Assembly (NCBI GenBank): GCA_009779195.1
Contig: WRET01000001.1
Span: forward strand, 62,001-126,000
Source: Micrococcales bacterium
GTDB lineage: Bacteria > Actinomycetota > Actinomycetes > Actinomycetales > Cellulomonadaceae
Reading direction: 5' to 3'
DNA: 64,000 nt
Positions 9,887 to 18,156 of this stretch are shown here, in pieces; position 1 is the first letter of the stretch, and each line of letters starts with the position of its first letter. A program made the position numbers and the translations under genes. The notes under the pieces were generated by a model. That model was not told the DNA's origin and made no database searches. It was given only the letters and a program-made list of their open reading frames with translations.

Positions 9887-9990
9887 ACGACTGACAGCAC
9901 AAGGGGCGCCGGAAGCGCCACCCTGTCGGCGGACGAACCGGCGGGACGGCAACGGCGCACTGTGCGGCGGCACGAGGCTACCGCAGGGCG

Positions 9991-10512
9991 TCACACCTTG
10001 TCAGGCCCCTGTTTTCCCGTTCGTTGCCAGGTGCCTGAGCGGCCCCCCGACTTGGCCTCCAACCGCACCTGGCCGATCCACGTGTGCTTGTCCATGCCCT
10101 TGACCATGTCGACCACTGCCAGCCCTGCCACACACACCGCGGTGAGAGCCTCCATCTCCACCCCAGTGCGGTCGGCGGTGCGCACCGTCACAGCCAGCGA
10201 CACCCCCTCGTCGGTCACCTCGGCGTCCACCACAACCCCGTGGACCGCGATGACGTGAGCCAGCGGCAGCAGGTCGGGTGTGCGTTTGGCCGCGGCGACC
10301 CCAGCAACCCTCGCGACCGCCAGCACGTCGCCCTTAGGGACGCTCTGGTCGCGCAAGGCCGCCACGACGTGCGGCGCACAGTGGACGAACCCGGTGGCGG
10401 TGGCGCAGCGCACCGTGGGCGCCTTGTCGGTGACGTCGACCATCCGCGCGTGCCCAGCCGCGTCGAGGTGCGTCAGCCCAGAGGGGACGGGTCGGCCAGC
10501 CTCGTCAGCCAC
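9991..10512 (-). CDS. moaC: cyclic pyranopterin monophosphate synthase MoaC
   Basis: Acts with MoaA to form cyclic pyranopterin monophosphate. Nearly every family motif is present: LTHLDAAGHARMVDV, KGDVLAVARVAGVAAAKRT, LIPLCH-like LLPLAHVIAVHG, VRTADRTGVEMEALTAV, DMVKGMDKH and VRLEAKSGGRSG. The PLCH cysteine is an alanine here (PLAH). The 173-aa gene starts at a GTG eight bases inside the upstream regulator, so the two are translationally coupled. It is separated from the other moa genes by narKGHJI. Confidence 0.95.
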   Translation of the reverse strand: MADEAGRPVPSGLTHLDAAGHARMVDVTDKAPTVRCATATGFVHCAPHVVAALRDQSVPKGDVLAVARVAGVAAAKRTPDLLPLAHVIAVHGVVVDAEVTDEGVSLAVTVRTADRTGVEMEALTAVCVAGLAVVDMVKGMDKHTWIGQVRLEAKSGGRSGTWQRTGKQGPDKV

Positions 10513-11218
10513 GCAGCGGCACCGATGTCACCGCGACGTCAGGCGCCGGGCCGAGGATGCCCAGGCAGCGCCCCGTGGACGACTCCTGCTCGGTGAGGCG
10601 GAGCGACGAGCGCATCTCTTCGAGCGCGCCGTTGACCAGCCCTGCGTGCAGCTGGCACGGCACACCTGGGTGCCGCTGGGCCATGGCGACGAACGGGCAG
10701 CGGTGCAGCCACAGGCGGTGGGTGTCGCCGCTGCGGTCCAGCTCGGGGGCGAAACCCAGGTCGTCGAGCATGGTGACCAGCCCAGAAGCCACCTCGGCCT
10801 CGTCGACGGTGGCGAACGGCAGCGCTTTGGCTGTCAGGAAGCGGCCCCAGTCCTGGCCCACTCCATACAGCCAGCTCCCAGCGTCAGGGTTGGCGTCGGC
10901 GACAGCCGAAGCGAGGATCTGCGCGAGCTGGGCGAACCCGCCCGGCTGGTCGGAGCGGACCTGCGGCGGTGCGTTGGTGTACACGACCCGGGGACGTCCG
11001 GGCCCAGGCCGGGTCTCGATCTCGCGCCTGGCGAGGCTTGCGTAGACCAGCGACTCCAGGTGGAAGCGGGCGGTGTTGACGTGGACACCGACCTGCTCGG
11101 CGACGTCAGCCACCGACAGCGGCTCGTCTGCGTCACGCAGCAGCGTGATGATGTGGGTTCGTCGGTCGCCGACGGCACGACGGCTGGCGACGTCATAGGA
11201 CGTCTGCAGTACAGTCAC
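10505..11218 (-). CDS. winged-helix regulator with three-cysteine C-terminal domain (ArnR/SufR-like)
   Basis: The N-terminal 80 residues form an ArsR/DeoR-like winged helix (HIITLLRDADEPLSVADVAE, VNTARFHLESLV, GPGRPRVVY). The C-terminal part has cysteines spaced C-x13-C-x29-C (CPF..., CQLHAGLVNGALEE, GRCLGIL). Proteins of this build include iron-sulfur repressors such as SufR, and ArnR, which represses narKGHJI in Corynebacterium glutamicum. I infer an oxygen- or NO-responsive regulator of the adjacent nar/moa genes. It starts at a GTG with GGAGA upstream and overlaps moaC. A paralogue lies 42 bases upstream. Confidence 0.8.
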   Translation of the reverse strand: MTVLQTSYDVASRRAVGDRRTHIITLLRDADEPLSVADVAEQVGVHVNTARFHLESLVYASLARREIETRPGPGRPRVVYTNAPPQVRSDQPGGFAQLAQILASAVADANPDAGSWLYGVGQDWGRFLTAKALPFATVDEAEVASGLVTMLDDLGFAPELDRSGDTHRLWLHRCPFVAMAQRHPGVPCQLHAGLVNGALEEMRSSLRLTEQESSTGRCLGILGPAPDVAVTSVPLRG

Positions 11219-11260
11219 CGTTGTCTCCGGGTTTAATGTGCGAAAATCGTGAAAACTAGC

Positions 11261-12061
11261 CTAACACCGCGCGAGGTCGGTGCCGGGGGACATCTGGCCC
11301 GCAGTGGTGTCGGCGCTGGCCTGGGCCACCGGGCCCCGCAAGGGTACCGACACGACGGTCTCGTCGGGGATGTCGCTGAGGTAGCCGACACACCTGTGCG
11401 GGGTGACCTGTGGCTCGAGCTCGGTCAGGCGGCACGTCGAGCGCATCTCCTCCAACGACCCGTTGATCATCCCGGCGTGCAGCTGGCACACCACGTGGGG
11501 GTACTGGTTCGCGGTCTGGGCGAACGGACAGTTGTGGAGCACCAGGTGGGGCTGGCCGTCGTCGGTGCGCTCCAGCTCGGGGGCGAACCACAGCGCGTCG
11601 AGCTTGTCGACCAAGCGGTTGGTGATCTCCGACTCGTCGATCGTCACGTAGGGCGGCACTTTGGTGGTCAGGTAGCGGCCCCACTCCTGGCCGACCCGGT
11701 ACAGCCACGGACCGGCGTGAGGGTCGGACTCGGCGACCGCCGCGGTGAGCATCTCGGCCAGCAGCCGAAAACCCTGCGCCCGCTCGTGGGTCTGGTTGGG
11801 CAACGTGCCGGTGTACACCACGCGCGGGCGACCAGGGCCTGAGCGGCTCTCGGTCTCGCGGGTCGCCATACCGGAGTACACCAGGGACTCCAGGTGGAAC
11901 CGCGCGGTGTTGACGTGGATGCCGACACGTTCGGCGACCTCAGCCACCGACAGGGGCTCTCGTGAATCACGCAGGATCTGGATAATGTGCGTGCGGCGTC
12001 CGCCGCTGTCGGAGCGGCCGGTGGTGCCGTCGTAGACAGACGGCTGTTGGTGGGTCGGCAT
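11261..12061 (-). CDS. second winged-helix three-cysteine regulator, paralogue of its neighbour
   Basis: Clearly homologous along its length to the 10505-11218 product: HIIQILRDSREPLSVAEVAE, HVNTARFHLESLVYSG, GPGRPRVVYTG, then CPFAQTANQYPHVVC, QLHAGMINGSLEEMRS and HRCVGYL, again C-x13-C. An extra cysteine sits in MRSTCRLT. The N and C termini are 20-30 residues longer than in the paralogue. It is probably the first gene of the minus-strand nar/moa unit. A 7-bp inverted repeat upstream suggests autoregulation. The ligand is inferred, not shown. Confidence 0.8.
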   Translation of the reverse strand: MPTHQQPSVYDGTTGRSDSGGRRTHIIQILRDSREPLSVAEVAERVGIHVNTARFHLESLVYSGMATRETESRSGPGRPRVVYTGTLPNQTHERAQGFRLLAEMLTAAVAESDPHAGPWLYRVGQEWGRYLTTKVPPYVTIDESEITNRLVDKLDALWFAPELERTDDGQPHLVLHNCPFAQTANQYPHVVCQLHAGMINGSLEEMRSTCRLTELEPQVTPHRCVGYLSDIPDETVVSVPLRGPVAQASADTTAGQMSPGTDLARC

Positions 12062-12076
12062 AGTTCCCCCCCATTT

Positions 12077-12105
12077 GTTCCGTCAAAACAGATCCTACAC
12101 GGAAC
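12077..12105. promoter_or_regulatory. inverted repeat upstream of the second nar regulator
   Basis: GTTCCGT and ACGGAAC form perfect 7-bp arms around a 15-base AT-richer spacer. It sits just 16 bases before the start codon at 12061, a typical place for an autoregulatory operator. TAGGAT on the minus strand within the spacer could be the -10 element. Confidence 0.4.
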
Positions 12106-12178
12106 CCCCCGGGGTACCCAGACCGGCGCGGGTCTGGAAGTGGCTCCTCGACCTGGGGTGATACCTCAACACCGCTGG

Positions 12179-12706
12179 TCAGAGCACAGGGGCGTCAGCC
12201 CAGGCGTCTTCGGGGCTGCGGGTCGGCCAGGGGCCGGTGAACTGCCCCGGACGGGTGACCACCACCGGCTCGGTGCTCCGGGCGTCACAGACCAGCTCGC
12301 TGATCTTCCTGGTCAGGTCCGCCAGCGTCTGCGGCCAGCCTGTCGGCTGGCGGTACCCGGCAGGGTCGACCTCTTCGAGGGCGACGACGGTGATCTGGTC
12401 GACCACCGGGTCTGGCAGGCGCCGCCACGCGCTGCCTGGTACCAGCGCCACCTCGTCGTCGTCGTGGTAGGCCGACAGGGGTGCCAGGTCTCGCCCGGTG
12501 CGGCTCAGCAGCACCAGCAGCGTCGGCGCCGTGAAGTTCTCGGTCGCGACGGCGATCTTGCGCGAGCCGGTGACGACGTCGGTCAGCACCCCCAGGGCGG
12601 GCACGTCGCCACCGTCCAGCCCGCGCATGACGATCCCGCCGACCGGTGGCAGCTTGGCCAGGGCGGTGAGCAGGAGCGGTCGGTCCGTCGGCGGATGGTC
12701 GCTCAC
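12179..12706 (-). CDS. predicted ADP-ribosyltransferase-fold protein paired with a type VII substrate
   Basis: No close family is recognised by name, but the order of motifs fits the R-S-E class of ADP-ribosyltransferases. R28 lies in IVMRG; T46-G-S48 takes the place of the STS motif; then a strand LLVLLSRTGRDLAPLS; and DDDEVALVPGSAWRRL has E85 in the place of the catalytic glutamate, with aspartate instead of Q/E two residues before. A last strand ITVVALEEVDP follows. The 175-aa gene starts with a GTG at 12706 that overlaps the preceding stop as GTGA. There is no signal peptide. It could be the toxin that travels with the larger upstream protein, or a partner or immunity protein built on the same fold. 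Confidence 0.6.
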   Translation of the reverse strand: MSDHPPTDRPLLLTALAKLPPVGGIVMRGLDGGDVPALGVLTDVVTGSRKIAVATENFTAPTLLVLLSRTGRDLAPLSAYHDDDEVALVPGSAWRRLPDPVVDQITVVALEEVDPAGYRQPTGWPQTLADLTRKISELVCDARSTEPVVVTRPGQFTGPWPTRSPEDAWADAPVL

Positions 12707-13932
12707 AGCTGCCTCGCAAAGATCTCCCAGCGCTCCTGCGCCGGGTTCCACTGGCGTCCCACGACCTCCAGGTACCCGCCACAGTAGCCAGGCTCGTCGC
12801 GGTAGTGCGACAACGACGACGTCTCGGTCCGTGGCAGCCAGTCCACATGCACCTGGGCGTTGCCGTCGTCGGCGGTGTCGAGCAGCGCGGCGGGAAGCTG
12901 CTGGCCCATACGGACCGCCTCGGCTTCCGGCAACGCTGTCGTGTGCACGGTGCGCAGGTCCGCCGGCGGCAGCGCGGCCAGCTGCGCCACCGTCGCGGTC
13001 ACCGCGGGCGCAGACTCCGTCGAGCCGGTCTGGCCTGTCGCGCTGGTCTGGCCTGTCGAGGTTGTCTGGGTGAACTGGTAGACCTCGGCGACCTCCCCAG
13101 CGCTGAGCGTGCCGTGCCGTGCTGCGACAGTGTTTGCCCAGGTGTTCACGTCACCACCGTCGCGTGGGTGCGCCACGTCGCCGACCTCCGGCAGGGGGGT
13201 GTGGCCAGGGCCTGTCGTGTCGCGGAACGCCCGTCGTCCGTGCGCCGGGACCGAGTCGAACAGGCCTTGGGCCCGTGCGAGCACCTCAGCCAGCTCTTCC
13301 ATGAGTCCACCGAGGTCGCGCAACGAAGTGAGCAGGGCGTTGACCGACGCCCCAACGTCCTGCGCGGCGTGGGCCGTCATGGCGGCTGTGTGGTCCACCA
13401 GCGCTGGTCCGTCGACCCCTAGCCCGTGCTGTTCCAGGACGGAATCGACCACGTCCTCCAGTGCTTCGCGCACTGTGCCCCGCACCGCCTGCTGCACGGT
13501 CACAGCTGTCTGCACCCCCGCCGAGATCCCCTCGGCCCAGTCGGCGGTCCCCTCCAGGTGCGCCGACACGTCGGCAGACAAAGACCGGTACGCGTCCGCC
13601 GCGTCCCCTTGCTCCTGCGACAGCTCGGCCGTCACCGCCTCGTCGACCGCTGTCGCCGCGGCGGACATCCCCCGGGCGACCCCCGCCCAGTCTTGCGAGA
13701 ACGCGTGCACCGACGCCTCGTCGGCGGCCAGGTCGTCCAACCAGGCCGGCAACGGCGCGAGGTACTCGTCCAACCACCCCAACCCTGCGGCGTCGAGCCG
13801 TCCACGCGGGTCAGGGCCGTCTGCCGGCGCGAACGAGAAGGCCTCCAGCCCACCAGCCACCCACGAGCCGTTGCTGATCGCAGTGACCAGCTCTTGCCCG
13901 TCGGCAAGCACCCCGTACCCTCGGTCTACCAT
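12703..13932 (-). CDS. CpnT/WXG100-like type VII secretion substrate with variable C terminus
   Basis: 409 aa. The first 250 residues follow the layout of the N-terminal domain of actinobacterial type VII polymorphic toxins such as CpnT: a short lead ending in NGSWVAGGLEAFS, then GLGWLDEYLAPLPAWLDDL, HAFSQDWAGVARG (tryptophan of the WXG-like turn), GDAADAYRSLSADV and two further long helices. A proline- and TGQ-rich linker (about residues 255-320) leads to a C-terminal domain of about 90 residues that I do not recognise, ending in RWEIFARQL. GGGGGG lies 8-9 bases before the ATG. The stop overlaps the gene for an ADP-ribosyltransferase-like protein. No ESX core genes lie in the window, so export would need a system elsewhere. 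Confidence 0.65.
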   Translation of the reverse strand: MVDRGYGVLADGQELVTAISNGSWVAGGLEAFSFAPADGPDPRGRLDAAGLGWLDEYLAPLPAWLDDLAADEASVHAFSQDWAGVARGMSAAATAVDEAVTAELSQEQGDAADAYRSLSADVSAHLEGTADWAEGISAGVQTAVTVQQAVRGTVREALEDVVDSVLEQHGLGVDGPALVDHTAAMTAHAAQDVGASVNALLTSLRDLGGLMEELAEVLARAQGLFDSVPAHGRRAFRDTTGPGHTPLPEVGDVAHPRDGGDVNTWANTVAARHGTLSAGEVAEVYQFTQTTSTGQTSATGQTGSTESAPAVTATVAQLAALPPADLRTVHTTALPEAEAVRMGQQLPAALLDTADDGNAQVHVDWLPRTETSSLSHYRDEPGYCGGYLEVVGRQWNPAQERWEIFARQL

Positions 13933-14086
13933 CGGGTACCCCCCTCACTGTTCGGACCCCATTATCGTGCCATGCCCAACCCCCGCGCCCGGCAGGACCG
14001 CACGATGAGCCTATCCATCTGTGCTGGGCGTCGGCCGTTGGCCAGGCCCGTAGAACCCGCCTGACCGCCGTGGCAGGATCGGCCCC

Positions 14087-15640
14087 ATGGCGCAGCAGTA
14101 CATCCTCGCGGTGGACCAGGGTACGACGAGCACCCGGGCGATGGTGTTCGACCACGACGGGGCGGTCGTGGCCGTGGGGCAAATAGAGCTGAGGCAGGTC
14201 TTCCCGCGCCCAGGGTGGGTGGAGCACGACCCGGTGGAGATCTGGGCGAGCGTCCGCGAGGTCGTAGGGATCGCCCTGGCCCGCGCCTGCCTGACGCACC
14301 AGGACATCGCGGCGGTCGGTGTGACCAACCAACGTGAGACGACGGTGGTGTGGGACCGGACCACAGGCGAGCCGGTGCACAACGCCATCGTCTGGCAAGA
14401 CGTGCGCACCGCCGACCTCGTCGACCAGATGGGTGCGGCCGGCGGCGGCCCCGACCGCTACCGCGAGCGCACCGGCCTGCCCCTGGCGACGTACTTCGCC
14501 GGCCCGAAGACCACCTGGATCCTCGACGAGGTCCCTGGCGCCCGGGAGGCCGCCGAGGCTGGACGGCTCGCCTTCGGCACGGTCGACACCTGGCTGCTGT
14601 GGAACCTCACCGGCGGGACGTGCGGCGGGGTCCACGTCACCGACGTGACCAACGCGTCGCGCACCATGCTCATGGACCTGCGCACCCTGGAGTGGGACAC
14701 CGACATCGCCGCAGAGATGCGCGTGCCTGTGTCGATGCTCCCGCAGATCTGCTCGTCGTCGCAGGTCTACGGACGGTGCGCAGATGACGGCCTGCTCGCC
14801 GGGGTCCGGGTCGCCGCCGTCCTCGGCGACCAGCAGGCCGCCATGTTCGGCCAGGCGTGCTTCGAGGTGGGCCAGGCCAAGAGCACCTACGGCACCGGCA
14901 GCTTCATGCTGCTCAACACCGGTACCGAACCTGTCGCGTCGCACCACGGCCTGCTCACCACCGTGTGCTACCAGCTCGGCGACGCCGAGGCTGTCTACGC
15001 CCTGGAAGGTTCGGTCGCCGTGACCGGTTCCCTGGTCCAGTGGCTCCGCGACAACCTGGGCATCATCGCCGCCGCGTCCGAGATCGAACCCCTGGCCGCA
15101 TCGGTCCCCGACAACGGTGGGGTGTACATCGTCCCCGCGTTCTCAGGCTTGTTCGCCCCCCACTGGCGTTCCGACGCCCGCGGCACCATCGTCGGCCTGA
15201 CCCGCTACGCCACGAGCGCCCACATGGCCCGCGCCGCCCTAGAAGCCACCGCCTTCCAGACCCGTGAGCTCCTCGACGCCATGAACGCAGACCGGCTCAG
15301 CCGGGCCGGTCCGGCGCAGGGCCAGGGGTCTGGTGCCCTCACCGAGCTGAGGGTCGACGGTGGCATGGTCGCCAACGACCTGCTCATGCAGTTACAGGCG
15401 GACGTCCTCGGCGTCCCGGTCGTCCGGCCCACGGTCGCCGAGACCACAGCCCTGGGCGCCGCGTACGCCGCAGGTATCGCCGTGGGTTTCTGGTCGGGCA
15501 CCGCCGACGTCGCCTCCCACTGGTCGCAGGACCAGCGGTGGACTCCCCAGATGCCTGCGGCCGAACGCGACCGGCACTACCGCCTGTGGCGCAAAGCCGT
15601 CACCCGGTCCCTGGACTGGGTCGACGACGACGTGCGCTGA
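14087..15640 (+). CDS. glpK: glycerol kinase GlpK
   Basis: ATP-dependent phosphorylation of glycerol to glycerol-3-phosphate. The 517-aa protein has both FGGY-family halves: [18 protein letters not shown] at the N terminus, [20 protein letters not shown], the conserved [29 protein letters not shown], and [15 protein letters not shown] near the end. It stands alone on the plus strand without glpF or glpD, so regulation cannot be inferred from neighbours. Confidence 0.97.
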   Translation: MAQQYILAVDQGTTSTRAMVFDHDGAVVAVGQIELRQVFPRPGWVEHDPVEIWASVREVVGIALARACLTHQDIAAVGVTNQRETTVVWDRTTGEPVHNAIVWQDVRTADLVDQMGAAGGGPDRYRERTGLPLATYFAGPKTTWILDEVPGAREAAEAGRLAFGTVDTWLLWNLTGGTCGGVHVTDVTNASRTMLMDLRTLEWDTDIAAEMRVPVSMLPQICSSSQVYGRCADDGLLAGVRVAAVLGDQQAAMFGQACFEVGQAKSTYGTGSFMLLNTGTEPVASHHGLLTTVCYQLGDAEAVYALEGSVAVTGSLVQWLRDNLGIIAAASEIEPLAASVPDNGGVYIVPAFSGLFAPHWRSDARGTIVGLTRYATSAHMARAALEATAFQTRELLDAMNADRLSRAGPAQGQGSGALTELRVDGGMVANDLLMQLQADVLGVPVVRPTVAETTALGAAYAAGIAVGFWSGTADVASHWSQDQRWTPQMPAAERDRHYRLWRKAVTRSLDWVDDDVR

Positions 15641-16336
15641 CCTCGCCTCACCCCCCGACGCGGCTTCGGGCAGCCAAGGTCCGTGAACACCTGCCCCGGC
15701 GTGTCGTGATTGAGGTCCGACACGTCTGCTGTCTACTTGACACTGCCCAGTCGAATAGAAGGCTGATGTGTCGAACCCACATAACGACACGCCGAACCAG
15801 CCCAGCCGTGCGTGCCCCACGGAACCCGGTGGATCCGGGCTGAGTGCCTCAATGCCATGACCGCAGGTCACCGCGTTCGAGATCGGCGATCTGACACGGT
15901 GTGACCACACTCTCAGGTGTGGCTTCCCGCAGCCAAGAGCGTGGACTACCCACCGACGGCAGCGCAGGCGTCGTCGCGTGCTGCGGGCACAGCAAGGGCC
16001 CGACTCCGCAGCATGGGTACCCGGGCCCTCGCGGGGTTGGTCAGACGGGTGACCGGGCTCGTCTACGTCGGACCGTCGGGGTGTAGGCGGCAGCGGCAGA
16101 GATGCACAACCCGAGGCAGGTGACGGCAGCACCTTGGGGTGTGTGCCTGCGGTACCATGGAACGCCGACAGGCTTGAAGACGAAGTCGGGTCCGCCGCCC
16201 ATGAGCCCCCAGGGCACACCCCTGCTCGGCCAGCTGTGCTGGCCCTTGGTGTGGTGGAGTGTTCGGGTGCGGGGTGTGTGTCACACCGCCCCCGGGACGT
16301 GTCGTACCCGAGTCACAGTACGGTGTCGACGAAGTA
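15641..16336. other. intergenic stretch without a recognisable gene
   Basis: About 700 bases between glpK and the promoter of the next gene. Short open frames on both strands lack codon-position bias, ribosome sites or recognisable motifs. I see no tRNA, terminator with a U-run, or mobile-element feature here. Confidence 0.5.
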
Positions 16337-16366
16337 TTGACACCTCACCCTTCAGGGGCATACGGT
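16337..16366 (+). promoter_or_regulatory. sigma-70-type promoter for the exported-protein gene
   Basis: A perfect -35 TTGACA at 16337-16342 is followed 18 bases later by TACGGT at 16361-16366. This would give a 5' leader of about 75 bases ahead of the ribosome site AAAGGGG (16433-16439) and the ATG at 16448. Confidence 0.55.
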
Positions 16367-16453
16367 GCATAACGGTCGGGTAGGGGTCCGACGGGGCCGG
16401 GGTTCGTCTGGCTTTTCGAATAGTTCGCACTGAAAGGGGCAACATCCATGAGA

Positions 16454-16465
16454 ACACACACACAC
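16454..16465 (+). repeat. (AC)6 dinucleotide tract four bases after a start codon
   Basis: Six AC units follow ATGAGA directly. With six units the ATG frame ends at a TAG after 12 codons. With five units it would run straight into the signal peptide and the 310-aa reading frame that follows. The tract therefore sits exactly where slippage would switch the gene on or off. Confidence 0.75.
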
Positions 16466-16485
16466 GGTCGCGTTGGGTCGCGATA

Positions 16486-17418
16486 GTGACGGCTGCCGCG
16501 CTGTGCGGCGCTGTGGGGGTCGGTCCGGCACACGCCGGTGAAGACCCGACCGAGGCTGTGGCCGACCTGATAGGCGACGTGGCACCCGACCAAGGGCAGG
16601 TCGTCAAAGGCGCTGTCGAGGGCGACCAGATTGTCGCCGAGGTGCGTTCGACCGAGGTGTCGGTCCCTGTCGACCCCGACCAGCCTATCGTCCTCGACGG
16701 CCCGGGCTCCGCACCCACGGTGACCGTCAGCCTGCCTGCCGAGGTCACTGTCGACACGGCGCAGGTGGCCGACGACGGCACCGTCGTCTACCACGCGACC
16801 GACGACGGAGCCTCAGCTGCCGTCCAGGTCCTCGACAACGGGTCGACCCGCCTGCAGACCATCACTCCCGACGCCAACGGGCCTCGGGAGTTCACGTACA
16901 CCTTTGGTGACGGTATCGTCCCAGTGGTACACACCGACCGAACGGTCAGCCTGGTCCGGCGGGCTGGTGGCGTCGAGGTAGCGCTCGGCAGCATTGAAGA
17001 GGCGTGGGCCGTTGATGCCGCAGGAGAACCGGTCGAGACGGCCTATCGTGTCGATGGCCGCGCTCTCGTCCAGGTTGTTGTACCGTCGGCAGAGACCTCC
17101 TACCCAGTCGTCGCAGACCCGAGTGTCAGCCTGGGGCGGCTCATCTATGTCAAGTACGACAAGAGCGAGGTCAAGAGGACTGTGACCAGCGGTTTGAACG
17201 ACAAGCTCAAGTACCAGGCTATCCTCTGTGCAGTTGTCCCCGTTCCGGCGGTCCAGTTGGGGTGCGGGTTTGTCGCCTATGACATCGTGAGTTCCATCGC
17301 GGCCACGACGAAAACAGCATACAGGAACGGCAGGTGCGTGGAGATTGACTATACGTACAACGGTCTCCCCGTGAGTTGGAAGACGATAGCGTGCTCGACA
17401 TCAATAGGGCGGGGATGA
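16486..17418 (+). CDS. exported protein of unknown function, start out of frame (possibly phase-variable)
   Basis: From a GTG at 16486 the frame encodes 310 aa starting with a hydrophobic run (ALCGAVGVGP) and a signal-peptidase-like AHA before GED. The positively charged n-region is missing from this start. It is found, in another frame, after the ATG at 16448, which has a good ribosome site. Removing one AC unit would restore a textbook signal peptide beginning MRTHTRSRWVAIV. The mature part has beta-rich repeats (TVTVSLPAEVTV, TYPVVADPSVSLGR-like ETSYPVVADPSVSLGR) and four C-terminal cysteines, giving a possible disulfide-bonded surface or secreted protein. I do not recognise the family. 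A sequencing or assembly error in the AC run is the alternative. Confidence 0.6.
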   Translation: MTAAALCGAVGVGPAHAGEDPTEAVADLIGDVAPDQGQVVKGAVEGDQIVAEVRSTEVSVPVDPDQPIVLDGPGSAPTVTVSLPAEVTVDTAQVADDGTVVYHATDDGASAAVQVLDNGSTRLQTITPDANGPREFTYTFGDGIVPVVHTDRTVSLVRRAGGVEVALGSIEEAWAVDAAGEPVETAYRVDGRALVQVVVPSAETSYPVVADPSVSLGRLIYVKYDKSEVKRTVTSGLNDKLKYQAILCAVVPVPAVQLGCGFVAYDIVSSIAATTKTAYRNGRCVEIDYTYNGLPVSWKTIACSTSIGRG

Positions 17419-17627
17419 TGGTGTTTCGGTCAATCGGTAGCGGTTTTCTGATAGCGGCATTGTTCATCGCCTACCAAGGCGTTCGCGGGCATCTTGACGT
17501 TGAGGCTGCCGTGTTCGGCGTCGTGTTCGGTGCGCTGTCTGGAACACTTGACTACCTTCGGAATCGAAAGCGGAGCCGCAACGCCTGCGAGACTGGCCGG
17601 TCGTCCGAGAACACTACTGGCGGATAG
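17415..17627 (+). CDS. small two-helix membrane protein
   Basis: 70 aa starting at the ATG at 17415, which overlaps the preceding stop as ATGA. A second ATG follows at once. Two hydrophobic segments, GFLIAALFIAYQGV and AAVFGVVFGALSGTL, are separated by a short loop, and the tail is charged (RNRKRSRN). Coupling suggests a joint role with the exported protein. No family is recognised. Confidence 0.55.
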   Translation: MMVFRSIGSGFLIAALFIAYQGVRGHLDVEAAVFGVVFGALSGTLDYLRNRKRSRNACETGRSSENTTGG

Positions 17628-17648
17628 CGGCGCCGCACATCCTGGACC

Positions 17649-17684
17649 CGGGAGGACCCCGGCATCTTTGCCGGGGTCCTCCCG
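17649..17684 (+). terminator. strong 15-bp stem terminator
   Basis: A perfect 15-bp GC-rich stem closes a six-base loop ATCTTT. It lies 22 bases after the small membrane-protein gene and would end that two-gene transcript. There is no U-run, as is common in high-GC actinobacteria. Confidence 0.75.
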
Positions 17685-18156
17685 TGACTCTGTCGCCGAA
17701 GACGACCTGACTTGACTCACGATCGAGCGTTCTGGTGAGGCGCGAGGCGCTGACCTACCCATTTGTCCACGATCGGGATCCAAACTGCGCACTAATCGAG
17801 ACCGCCGACCACATTCAGGCACGACTCTTGCAGGACCCAGACACGCCGGCCCCGGCGAACCGTCCCCAGCTGCCGGTGGTAAGCAGGTTCGCAGGAGAGC
17901 GCCAACCGGACCGTCCTGTATGTGCTGAGGTGGGTGCATGACTGTTCGGCCTGGTTCCAACGCTCGTGCCCCGCCGCGGAGAGGGCTGCACAGTCGAGAC
18001 TCGAACCGCGCAGGCATGCCGAACTGAACAGCCTCGCGTCTTCTGTCTGGTTGAGCAGCTGAGGTTGTTCACGTCCTCGCTGGTCAGGGCGAAGTGCGTC
18101 AGCTCGGCCAGGCCAGGCAGGACGGCGCCGCCCAGGTGGGGGGCCGTACAGCGGGG
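17685..18156. other. intergenic stretch without a recognisable gene
   Basis: About 470 bases between the terminator and the end of the ParA-like gene on the other strand. Short open frames on both strands lack motifs or ribosome sites. Nothing else is visible. Confidence 0.5.

Noticed and set aside
13811..14947. 378-codon minus-strand frame overlapping glpK
   Set aside because: It crosses the 5' half of a clear glycerol kinase and the start of the type VII substrate gene. No conserved motif.
15641..16336. Several short open frames after glpK
   Set aside because: No ribosome sites, no recognisable motifs, and overlapping frames on both strands of similar length, as expected by chance in GC-rich DNA.
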